This document shows, one piece after another, positions 1-9,834 of a DNA stretch of 64,000 nucleotides (the first letter of the stretch is position 1; the number at the start of each line of letters is the position of its first letter). The translations under genes and the position numbers were made by a program. The DNA comes from Acanthochromis polyacanthus (taxonomy: Eukaryota; Chordata; Actinopteri; Pomacentridae), in contig NC_067127.1 in the NCBI RefSeq assembly GCF_021347895.1, forward strand, positions 18,138,984-18,202,983, given 5' to 3'. The notes beneath the pieces are model-generated. The model was not told where the DNA came from, did no database searches, and saw nothing but the letters and a program-made list of their open reading frames with translations.

Positions 1-312
1 GGACCTGTGCGTAAATGCTTCTCCTTTGAGTTTTCAGCTCCTTCCAGTTTGACTTGACACATAGACTGCTTTGCACTCTGTGTCACCTGTACCTTCAGAG
101 CTCTGAATAAAGAACAAAAGATTTATTGCAAAGAACAAAAAGGTTTTGCCTCCACAGCAGCTTGTTATGAAAATGATTGTATTTGATGATTGAATGTTCT
201 TATTCATTGTAATACTGTGTGATGTGTGCTAAAAGAGGAACAAGGACACGAACTATCATCAATATCATTTCATCTTACATGGCTAATTTAAAAAAATATG
301 ACATTATATAAA
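1..312. other. unassigned intergenic sequence
   Basis: No gene or repeat family recognised. An AATAAA at 106-111 (plus strand) followed by T-rich sequence could be a poly(A) signal of a transcript entering from the left, but nothing coding supports it. Confidence 0.4.
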
Positions 313-682
313 TATGCACTACTGTTCAAAAGTTTGAGGTCACTTAGAAATGTCCTTTTTCTTGAAATCAGTTCTTTTCAATGAAGATAGCATTAAATAA
401 ATGATAAATCCAGTCTAGACCTTGTTAATGTGGTAAATGACTATTGTAGCTGGAAACAGCTGATTTTTAATGGAATATCTCCATAGGGTACAGAGGAACA
501 TTTACAGCAACCATCACTCCTGTGTTCTAATGCTACATTGTGTTAGCTAATGGTGTTGAAAGGCTCATTGATGATTAGAAAACCCTTGTGCAGTTATGTT
601 TAGCACATGAATGAAAGTGGGAGCTTTCATGGAGAACATGGAATTGTCTGGATGACCCCAAACTTTTGAACGGTAGTGTACA
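313..682. mobile_element. non-autonomous TIR element, copy A (intact)
   Basis: About 370 bp bounded by inverted ends: CACTACTGTTCAAAAGTTT on the left and its near-complement AAACTTTTGAACGGTAGTG on the right, next to TA-containing flanks. No transposase is encoded. The same sequence occurs in the opposite orientation at 7143-8270, split by an LTR. The ends are the widespread fish repeat type that reads 'ttcaaaagtttggggtca'. A TA flank suggests Tc1/mariner mobilisation, which is inference. Confidence 0.8.
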
Positions 683-722
683 GAAGGATATGGAAATCAT
701 AACGCAGTGTTTGAGCGGTCGT

Positions 723-893
723 AGGTGAGCTGGTGTGCTAAGGATGAAGAGTGGAAAGGCACTTGGTCCTGATGATATACCTGTGGAGGTATGGAAGTGT
801 CTCGGAGAGGTAGCAGTAGAGTTTGTGACTGGGTTGTTCAACAGGATCTTACATAGTGCGAAGATGCCCGAGGAATGGAGGAGAAGTGTGCTG
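723..893 (+). pseudogene. non-LTR retrotransposon reverse transcriptase fragment
   Basis: The plus-strand reading begins MKSGKALGPDDIPVEVWK and ends at MPEEWRRSVL. This is the fingers/palm entry region of LINE reverse transcriptases: the GPDDIP-E-WK block followed by P-EWR-S. Only about 57 residues of a domain normally several hundred long remain; the catalytic Asp-Asp motif and the endonuclease are absent. Homology stops after SVL, where the full element would continue toward the palm. It is a dead scrap next to the TIR element on its left. The exact clade (RTE-like or another fish LINE) cannot be decided from this fragment. Confidence 0.8.
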
Positions 894-1496
894 TGTTCCT
901 CTGACACTTACTTGAACTAAAAGCATTTGAGCTGCACAAAGTGTGAAATGAGAGAGGAAGCAGTGAATCTCCAAACTGCTGACAGACTTTCACACATTAT
1001 TGTCCAGTGAAAATCAGCTTTTTGTGCAGCCACACTTGATCCTGATTTTGAGTCTTTAAATCCTGTTCTAGGTTGATGAAATGAGAACTTCCTTCATCTT
1101 GTGTGTGATGGAGGAAGAATAAAGGTCTGTGGCTACAAATCCTGACTCTGAGTTCTTCATTACAAACACACATTATATCAGCTGGTTATTATTCATCTGC
1201 TTTGTTCTACTCAACATGGAACACAGAGATCAGAACAGGTAGAAATTTAAATATAGAACATAATTTATTTTACAGTTGTAAATTTGATTAAATAGAATTA
1301 AAAAATGTCAACATAAAGATCAGATCTTCATAATTTATCGTCTCCATAATGTAAAGTCACTTCTGTTCACCTTTTTGGTTCTGAATCAGAGAAAGCAGCA
1401 TTTTCTCATCAATTCTGTCTCGTGCTTTAATCATTAATGTTTCAGCTTATCCTTGTTATTGAACTGTTTTCCATCATGATGAACTTTTCTTGCCAT
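894..1496. other. unassigned sequence before the assembly gap
   Basis: No coding signal. There is an AATAAA at 1118-1123 (plus) followed by GT-rich sequence, which resembles a 3' transcript end, but no exon could be linked to it. Confidence 0.35.
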
Positions 1497-1596
1497 NNNN
1501 NNNNNNNNNNNNNNNNNNNNNNNNNNNNNNNNNNNNNNNNNNNNNNNNNNNNNNNNNNNNNNNNNNNNNNNNNNNNNNNNNNNNNNNNNNNNNNNN
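1497..1596. other. assembly gap (100 N)
   Basis: Exactly 100 unknown bases, the usual placeholder for a scaffold gap of unknown size. Open frames spanning it are artefacts. Confidence 0.98.
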
Positions 1597-2049
1597 ATGT
1601 GAACATCGCTGTAAATAACTGAGCAAAAAGAAAAAGTTATGTGCAAGCACATTCCAGAAGGCAAAAAACTACATTGTGTTGTATGGTTCTTTGCTACAGC
1701 TGAAACTGCATTGGTGCTTGAACATCATCTGCCCATTGAGCCCAAATTTGCACATCAATTACGAACTCCCCAACAAGTCTAATCAGAGACAGAAAACTTT
1801 ATCTGGACATCCCTAATACAGATGTTGGCTATTGAAGTGTTTTCATTCCAGATGTTTAATACAATGGCCACTAGATAGTTGGTTATTTTAGGACATTTGC
1901 TGAAATTACTTGCATTATTGATCTTCTTGAAAGGACATTGTTGTATGGCAAAATCTATAACAGGATAACCACAACGACATTAACTATCTCACTGCCCCAG
2001 TATCCTTCAAAACAACCAAGCAACCAAAAGGTTGCCATAGTGGAAGTCA

Positions 2050-2170
2050 CAAGAACTGCATTTCCTTGAATGACCACTTGAAGCTGGCTCCAAAAACGAG
2101 TCCTTTCCCACAGATGGTAAAATGTTGTTTTATCCAAAGTTGAACATTTTTCAACTCCAGAAAAAAAGCA
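2050..2170. repeat. fish interspersed repeat fragment
   Basis: The text 'gcatttccttgaatgacca' followed by 'gctggctccaaaaacgagtc' and a 'ccacagatggtaaaatg' block matches a repeat I know from many fish loci. It is non-coding, with ends unclear. Confidence 0.5.
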
Positions 2171-5100
2171 GCAAACATGCAGATCTCTGGACAGTATATA
2201 CCTTTAGCTTTCTCATTGCACTGCTGACCTAAAGTATCATAAATACATGACAGTCTCATTACAAACAACTGAAATATATGCTAGCCTTTGGTAGACACAG
2301 CCCTTAACTGTAACCAGAATGTTTCCCTTACATTTTTTGTCGCTCAGTGATAAGTATAGTTATGCAGTTTATTTGCCATATCTAGGATGTTTCGTTATTC
2401 CTTACAGTACTGTAGTAGTAGTATGTTCCTGTATTGTTGAAAGTGGGAAAAACATTGGGACTTGACATAAAGTAAAGAGAAAACATTGTCATCTAACATA
2501 ATCTGGGGATTTACAAAAACATCAATCACACTCTCTTCAGTCTCCATTTTACCCTCTTACTACCCTTTAAATCTCTGAATTAATAGTAAAGCTTCACAAT
2601 AAACCATCCAAGATTAATGTCAAATCTCCTGCCTCTGCCTACATATGTGGTATACTATCACAGCGTAATGCCTTGATCCTGCAACAATATTTCACTCATT
2701 CAGCTACGAAATAGCCTCTTCCCAGACTCACACACAAAAAACGGGATCCCTCCCTCCAGCACAAACATTTTTAATGAGACACCTTTCATACCAGCTCTGA
2801 ATGCTCCCTTCCATGTCTGTCTAGTGCAAAAACAATTCCAGCTTCAAGGACATACTGTAGTCGTTGACTGAAGTCATTCATCTTCCACCACCTGTCACAC
2901 AGATGTCCATCGTCTTCTTCGACTCCTCTACTGCTTCTATTCATCTTCTTTGTTGTTTTCATTATCACTCTCTTTCGTTGTTGTGCTGATCAATGGAATC
3001 TCCTGAAAAATGAGTTTAAAGCAACACAGTATCTTTCAAGTCTTTGTTATAAGATTGTTTTAAGTTAGCATGACACAGTAGGAACCATGAAAAGAAACAC
3101 AACGTTCAATTAAAGAGAGAGTAATTTTTTTTTAAAGAGTACAGAGTTGAAATTGTACCAGCTCAAACAAATATGATGCAGCTATCTGGAATATTTACTG
3201 GATAAAATCGTCAATAGATGCAGATACAATGAGCTCAACACCTGTTCAATTAAGACATAAATAAAAGGCATTTTCCTGTCTTTTTGAGGGCCCCTGTATC
3301 ATATATTCCTCAACAGTGGCATTTGATTACTACAATAGTGGCTCAACTGTCAATTTTGGCCCATTGATTCTCTAACAGGATAATCCAGCCATGAATGCCA
3401 CCATGACTAAAAGATGACTTAACTGCCTGTTACAGTACATCAGAACTGACTTTGATCTTTCTAACTGCACTTGGAAGGTCATCCAAGTCTTTGGGGAGCC
3501 AAGAGTTGAAATTGGTTTGAGTAACGACTGAGATTAGAGGATTTTTATAAATCTGTGATGAAATCAAAGTTTGCCATTCCCTTGTTTTTTTTCTCTCTGG
3601 TGACCTGCTCTGACCAATGCCTGAAAACGAGCAGTGGCAGCACGGCAGTGATGGTAAGTGTAGATGAGTCAGAGTGCTGATGGGCAATCAATCATCCTCA
3701 CTGCTGAGATGAGAGCAGGTTCCACTGCAGTGATCCCGAGGCAGTGATGGGGAGGGAGGAGAAGGGGAGAGACACCAGGGTGGCAGGAGAGTGGAGGTTA
3801 GTGAGATAAAGTGCAACAGAGTGGAAAAGACAAAGGCAAAGTTTGATCACGTCTCCACCAGGCACAGAACCGAGACCTGACCCACACAGACAGGGAGCAA
3901 TGAGAGAGCGAGGAGCTTAGTAGTGAAGCAGATCTTGGTTTAAACTCCGACTTCTGCCTTTAAACTTCAGTGCAGTTTCAAAAGGTAGATGGAAAAAATA
4001 GTAGGTGGTGGTACAAAACACTACCTTTACAGCCTTTAGAAGGACTGAGTTCTATTGCGCTGATTAGCAAAGTGCTTTTTCGGCAGATATGAAGGAAATA
4101 GATGTGTGTCTCTGAACAGGTGATGGTTTTTAGTTGCTCTGCAAACAGTTTGATTGCAGCTTATGACAGTTACAGTGACTCAGGAGGCAATTTATGCCTT
4201 GTAGCTATTCATCACCTGTTAGACTTTCAGCTTGATGACTTATGATTAAGTGGGCGGCTCTTAATTGTGCAATTTATGCGAAGATTACCCATGCGCAATA
4301 AATCTGTGGATTGTACTGCACATACAGCATTTAACAGACTTGTGTCAAAGAAGATCAGTAGTGTCAAATTTATAACATGCTGTGAAAGACAGTGGTGCAA
4401 ATAGTCATTTTGTGTGCAGAAGGAATGGATTGTCAATTTAACCCACATTGTCTATGTTGAAAGGGACAAACTGAACAACAAGGGAGACAGTTTGAGCACC
4501 TTCCACTTGAACTCTGTGCTGTCAAAAAGAGGAAGATTTTTGCTGACTCTTCCCCCTCCCTTCTCTGTCTCTCTCACAAAAAATATTTTTATTCCAAGGT
4601 CTTTTCTTTTCTGGAGTGTTGAATAAAACATGACACCCAACTTAGCTGTGTCCCTGCTAATGTACCTTCTATACAGTTTGCTGTACATTGTAGCCAAAGC
4701 ACATTTAAATTTGCTCTTGCGTGCAACTGAAGAGGTCACCGCTATCTGGTCTGTCAGAAATCAACAGTGGCAAAAACATTACAATTATTATATTTTTATT
4801 GTGGATAAAAATGCTTCAATAAATGTGAGCACTTCTATTTCATGTAGTAATCATCGACAGTTTGATTTGATTTTTTGTTAGTGCCTATGTGTGTGGTGAA
4901 TAATTGGAAATAGTTCCCAACCGGAAAAATTTACATGAACGCCTCCTCAAATCCGACTGTCAGCAAAAACTTTGTTGCATAACTTCTAAAGTTGTTTATA
5001 TTCACAAAACCATGGCAGACAATGTTTGGATGATGGAAAGAAGCCTTTGCTTAATGGTCCAAAAATATGTGTTACATATCTTTTATTTTTTAAATTTGTA

Positions 5101-5953
5101 TTATGGTAGTAAGTTATAGCTGTTACCATAGATTATATAATTATAATTACCAAATTTTTAATATATTCATCATTTATTAGGGCAACCCTGTCTTCAAGTT
5201 AGGTAAAGCAATTTTTTTTTTTTACTGCCATCAGCTATCAGCTTAATGTTTGCACACTCTCAGCTAGAAAGCATTCCTCATCTTCTAGGAAGCATCCACA
5301 CTATTTCCACATTCTGACTCAAATGCACATGAAGACACCAAAGTTGTAAGAATAATTCGAGAAACGAGACCGACCAAGGAGCCCATGAATGTGAAATATG
5401 TGCATCCTTTATGTATGTGTGTGATAATAGCTCTTCAGAGTCAAAGCTCGTATTGATTAAGTAGTGCAGTAGCATCCACACTAGCAGCATTATTTTAAGC
5501 TTTTGAAGCATTTGCATTGAAGCACAGCGGAGTTTTCCATGTGGTCTGAAATAAAGCTAATGGTGGCCTGTGAGTCCACAATGGTATTTTTGGATCGCAA
5601 GGGTTGCGCTGCTTCCCAAAATTGAGAAGTATTGTGGTTATGTTAGAAGCTACATAGGCAGAAGCGACGCCACAATCAGTCTTTATGACAAACAGTTTTT
5701 TGGTGGCCTGAGGTCAAAGTTCTAGTAAATTTCTTCTGCAAGTCCCTCTTTCTTCAAAAACTGCGAATGCATTTTCTAGAATTCTTATCCACCATATTGA
5801 TCATCATTACTTTTGCTAATTTTTTTCTAGACCAGTTCTTTGTGTCATCCACAGCAATTCATTCATCGCCATTACGACGCTTGAGATATTATGTTGAAGC
5901 AAAATAGTCTGACCAGGTTTCAAAATTTAAAAGCTGTTGGGTTTCTAACTTTC

Positions 5954-5985
<32 letters not shown>
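5954..5985. repeat. (TTA)n microsatellite
   Basis: About ten TTA units in a row in AT-rich sequence. Confidence 0.95.
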
Positions 5986-5986
<1 letters not shown>

Positions 5987-6242
5987 TTGAAATTATGTAT
6001 CCAAGCACATCAAAATTTTAATAACTTATTTTCATTTTTGTTTTAAAAAAAAATCAAATCAAGGATTAAAATTCAAGGTGCTCAAATTTGACGGGCCTAA
6101 TTTTGTGCTCACTGATAAAAAAAAGCTCACATCCACTGTCCTTGGCAAAAAAAACAAAACAACATCCAGCCAATCCAGTTACGCTCCATTGGTCATATGA
6201 CGCCGATGCTTGAAAGCACAGGAAGGCGATGAGCCATTGCAA

Positions 6243-6532
6243 CCATAGACATATATAAAGAGTAGACGCCGCATCGACCACTACTGCCTATTAAGGCTGA
6301 TGAGCGGTGGGCCCGCCATCTTGGTCCGGTGACCTGCTCCACTCAGCGCTGTTTGACAGCGCATTTAATCCATCTTAACTCTGAATATTAAACTGATTTT
6401 CACGCGTTTTAAATTTTTATTTTTTTGCTGCAAACGTCATACATGTAGCTATGATACAGGACAAATGGTTCAGCGTATTTTAATATTCATAGCGGGAATA
6501 ATAGATAATAATAATAACAGGTAATATATATT
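6243..6532. repeat. fish interspersed repeat (non-coding)
   Basis: Starts at 'catagacatatataaagag' and includes 'gtgggcccgccatcttggtc' and 'catacatgtagctatgatac'. I recognise it as a recurrent teleost repeat, probably a non-autonomous DNA element. The right end runs into the GT/CA microsatellite cluster, so the boundary is uncertain. Confidence 0.55.
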
Positions 6533-6594
6533 AGTGTGTGTGTGTGTGTTTACAGTGTTTGCAAAATACCTGTCTACAGTCGAGCTTAATATCA

Positions 6595-6664
<70 letters not shown>

Positions 6665-6669
6665 TATAT
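6526..6669. repeat. inverted repeat built on (GT)n and (CA)n
   Basis: Arms 6526-6549 and 6646-6669 are perfect 24-bp complements. Each has a TATATTAG-type block joined to GT or CA repeats, around a 96-nt spacer that holds the rest of the (CA)n tract (6596-6661). Confidence 0.85.
6596..6661. repeat. (CA)33 microsatellite
   Basis: Uninterrupted CA dinucleotides. Confidence 0.98.
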
Positions 6670-6732
6670 GTTAGAGAAGCAGATAATGGCAGTAAAGTCA
6701 ATTATTTTAATAATTTGAAGAGACAATATATG

Positions 6733-6733
<1 letters not shown>

Positions 6734-6765
<32 letters not shown>
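6734..6765. repeat. (TA)16 microsatellite
   Basis: Uninterrupted TA dinucleotides. Confidence 0.97.
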
Positions 6766-6767
<2 letters not shown>

Positions 6768-7142
6768 AGAGGCTTTGAATATGAGTTCATGTTAACTTCT
6801 GACTAACCGAAAACTGTATAAAAGTCACACTGACAGCACGTTTAGCGGCCGTGCAGTTAAATAACCACCTGTGTCATTTTCTTCAAAACAATTATAAAAG
6901 AACACAAATAAAGTGTAACTATCAAACTTTTTATATCACGTTCATTATACTGACCTTTGATTGTCAATTTGTCTTTGTGCTACTGTTTTGTGATGTCTGT
7001 ATTTTTTTGTGCTGTATTTGTGATGACAGGCCAGTCAGGTTGATACTGTTCAGCCAGGCATTGGTGTACTTGATAACAACAACAGCCAATGGTGATCTCT
7101 CAATACAAGACATGAGGTAAAGTAATAAACTTCAGTTCATAT
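6766..7142. other. unassigned sequence
   Basis: No gene or repeat family recognised. The longest frame here is low-complexity and unsupported. Confidence 0.4.
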
Positions 7143-7301
7143 ATGGTACTTTTCAAAAGTTTGGGGTCACCCAGGCAATTTCATGTTTTCCATGAAAACT
7201 CACACTTTTATTCATGTGCTAACATAATTGCAAAAGGGTTTTCGAATCATCAATTATCCTTTCAACACCATCAGCTAACACAATGTAGCATTAGAATACA
7301 G

Positions 7302-7306
7302 GAGTG
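7302..7306. repeat. left target-site duplication of the solo LTR (GAGTG)
   Basis: Identical to 8060-8064. The uninterrupted copy A shows a single copy of this site (as CACTC in the other orientation, near 512-519). Confidence 0.85.
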
Positions 7307-8059
7307 TGTCAGGGCTCCCTCCCCACCCCCGTCCTTCCCACCTGACATCCCAAATACCCCCTTTCCCCATCTGTTTCCTCTTCCACTCAGGCTCCCCTCT
7401 CTCTCTCTGTCCCTAGGTTTCTGTCTCTGTCTCCTCGGTCTCCCATCCGCTCCTCTACCCCTGTCTTCCCCTACAGCTCGACGCCTGAGTGGAGTTCAGC
7501 TTCCCAGCTGACTCCACTCAGGCAATCAACCACCTCTACGGCTCCCGGACAGCTGAGGGACATCTCATTGATTACCACCTCAGCAATAAGATTGTTGAAC
7601 ACAACTGACTTGTCAGTTCACTCTCTAGCCGCACAGTAAGCCAGTTGAAACTTTTGTAGTTTTTAACACAACTGTGTCTCTCTGCCTAGACTCTGCTGTC
7701 CGGGACCCTGCCTCCGAGTCCCTTGTCTGCGTCCCCCCCGGATCCATTCGGCACCCTGCAACTCCCCCATGGACCCTCCAGTCAGTCCAGAACCCCCCTC
7801 CTTTTCCTGAACTCCCCACCAGTCCATTCACACCTACCCGGAACCCACAGCAGCACGCCGGCTGCTCTCCACCTCCCGACTCCTCGCCCCGGCCCGGCCC
7901 CTCCTGAACCCACTCCTTCTGCCGCCTTCCCTGAATCTCCCCTCTCAGTTATCTCCCACCTGCCATTATCCACCAGCTGCAATAAATCATTCTAAATCTC
8001 CTCCGGTCTTGGTAGTGTGGCTCTCTGCTCGGGTCCAGCCCTCCCTAGTTCGTGACAGA
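7307..8059. mobile_element. solo LTR of an LTR retrotransposon
   Basis: A 753-bp segment that starts TGTCAGGGCTCCCT and ends CTAGTTCGTGACA, with the canonical TG...CA ends and short inverted TGTCA/TGACA termini. It is flanked by the 5-bp duplication GAGTG (7302-7306 and 8060-8064). It is C-rich, unlike its surroundings, and has an AATAAA at about 7981-7986 that would fit the R region in plus orientation. There is no gag or pol, so the internal part was lost by LTR-LTR recombination. The superfamily (Gypsy-like or other) is not decidable from an LTR alone. Confidence 0.85.
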
Positions 8060-8064
8060 GTGAT
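8060..8064. repeat. right target-site duplication of the solo LTR (GAGTG)
   Basis: Identical to 7302-7306. Confidence 0.85.
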
Positions 8065-8270
8065 GGTTGCTGGAAATGTTCCTCTGTACCTCTACGTAGA
8101 TATTCCATTAAAAATCTGCTGTTTCCAGCTACAATAGTCATTTACCACATTAACAATGTCTAGACTGTATTTCTGATTGATTTAATGTTATCTTCGTTGA
8201 AAAAAAATGGTTTTCTTTCAGAAATAAAGACATTTCTAAGTGACCCCAAACTTTTGAACTGTAGTTTACG

Positions 8271-9013
8271 TATGGCTCATTATTACTCATCAATCTTAGA
8301 CTTATTTATGGTTAGTGCTTACATTTTCTTTTATATAATGTTGCAAATAGGAGAGGAGGTTGGGCTGGCGGTTCAGCCCTTCTACCTTAAAGATCATCAC
8401 TCAAAATGAAATGACCAGGTAAGGACAGAAAGGCCCAGGAGATATTTTAAGTGCAAGTGTACATATTTTGGCCACTGTCATTTTATATCGACAAAAATCC
8501 ACCTGTCACTTAAAGTAAGCAATGAAAGACATAGTATTGTGTTGCATGCTCTAAATCTTACCAGTATTGTAGATATAAACATCTGCGAATTTATGAAAGT
8601 AAATCTTGAGATGATTTGTGACCACTCTGTACAATGGATGAAAAACACATTTTGACATTAGGGTAAAGACCAATTTGCTTCCATAATATCAGCAGCTGTT
8701 AATTTGATTAGTCAAAACTGCATTGCTGATCTCTGAGATTGTCATTCTGACTAGTCAGAATGATGTTATAGGTGTTTCCAATATAAATTCAGTGATTATT
8801 TAAAGTGTTACTACGACTAGTCACAATGATGTTGTTGTTCATTCCAGAAATTTGAACTTAAACTTCAGTCAGGATATATGTATAGCCAGCCTGTCCACTT
8901 CTGTATCACTGTGAAATCACATATTAATCCTTTGTGCAATCTACAAACACAAAGTAGGAGCTTGTACACAGCTATTAAGCAAAATAATTAAATGTATACA
9001 CACATACACACGT
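8271..9013. other. gene-free stretch with GACTAGTC repeats
   Basis: Contains a 22-bp perfect palindrome at 8742-8763 and a related 'gactagtcacaatgatgtt' copy near 8814-8832. It may be a degenerate fish repeat. Nothing coding is seen. Confidence 0.5.
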
Positions 9014-9376
9014 ATCCATCCATCCATCCTCTATACAACGCTTTATCCTCACTAGGGTTGCGGGGGGTGCTGGAGCCTATCCCAGCTGACTCGGGTGAAG
9101 GCAGGGGACACCCTGGACAGGTCACCAGTCTGTCACAGGGCTATATATACAGACAGTCACTCTCACACCTATGGGCAATTTAGAGTAACCAATTAACCTC
9201 AGCATATTTTTGGACTGTGAAAGGAAGCCAGAGTACCCAGAGAAAACCCACGCATGCACAGGGAGAACATGCAAACTCCATCCAGAAAGATCTCAGGCCC
9301 AGACTGGGATTTGAACCGGAGATCTTCTTGCTGCAAAGCGAAAGTGCTAACCACTATACCACTGTGCAGCCCCCCG
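9014..9376 (-). mobile_element. tRNA-derived SINE (minus strand)
   Basis: On the minus strand the 5' end is tRNA-like. An A box (TAGTGGTTAGCAC type) lies near 9345-9357 and a B box GGTTCAAATCC at 9307-9317. These are followed by a body with 'gggttttctctgggtactc', and it ends in GGAT repeats (ATCC on the plus strand, 9014-9028). This is a very common teleost repeat. It is full length or nearly so and non-coding. Confidence 0.85.
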
Positions 9377-9530
9377 TAGCTATACTATATATATAGCTGT
9401 ATATTCCCATAATAAATTACTCGTTTTACAGAACACTGTGTTAGTGTGGTGAAGTTTCATTTAATCTAGAGTAACTGCTATCTTATCTGATAAACTCTTT
9501 GAGTAATTTTCCCCAACACTGCTCATAATT

Positions 9531-9834
9531 ACCTCCGCCAGGAGGTTGTGTAATCACCGGAATTTGTGTGATTATGTAATCACCGGATGGCCGCCAGGCC
9601 ATCTCTCAATTGTCCTTCGACCTTCAAAAAATCCTGGATCCAGACGGTGATCCGGATCACCTCCAAAATCTAATCGATTGTTACTTTTGCTCTTCCGGAC
9701 ATCCTGTAAAAATTTGGTGAAAATCCGTCCATGACTTTTTGAGTTATGCTGTTAACAGACAAACAGACACACACAGACAGACAGACAGACAAACAGATGG
9801 CCTGGCGGAGGTCTGCGCTCTCCGAGTGCTTTTC
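9531..9834. repeat. fish interspersed repeat with CTCCGCCAGG ends
   Basis: The left end ACCTCCGCCAGGAGGTT is partly inverted at the right end (GCCTGGCGGAGGT), followed by 'tctgcgctctccgagtgctt'. Internal text 'ggatccagacggtgatccgg' and a (ACAG)n patch are typical of this family. The right end matches that of 46767-47157. It is non-coding and probably a non-autonomous DNA element. Confidence 0.65.

Larger units (their letters stand above)
1597..6242. other. gene-free intergenic stretch
   Basis: About 4.6 kb with no supported gene. Contents: a fish repeat fragment at 2050-2170, A- and T-rich tracts, a purine-rich patch at 3740-3800 and a (TTA)n microsatellite at 5954-5985. Open frames here are short and show no family similarity. 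Confidence 0.6.
7143..8270. mobile_element. non-autonomous TIR element, copy B, split by a solo LTR
   Basis: The two halves, 7143-7306 and 8060-8270, together match copy A at 313-682 in reverse orientation. The outer ends are again TTCAAAAGTTTGGGGTCA and GTGACCCCAAACTTTTGAA. The 753 bp between them is a later LTR insertion, so the copy is about 375 bp without it. Confidence 0.85.

Noticed and set aside
4414..4739. Short frames on both strands
   Set aside because: Mutual shadows in AT-rich sequence with no motif.
6470..6661. Open frame with a long Cys-Val repeat
   Set aside because: It is the translation of the (CA)n microsatellite.
9301..9376. tRNA-like A and B boxes
   Set aside because: The boxes belong to the head of a SINE; no tRNA cloverleaf or anticodon arm typical of a functional tRNA gene was found.
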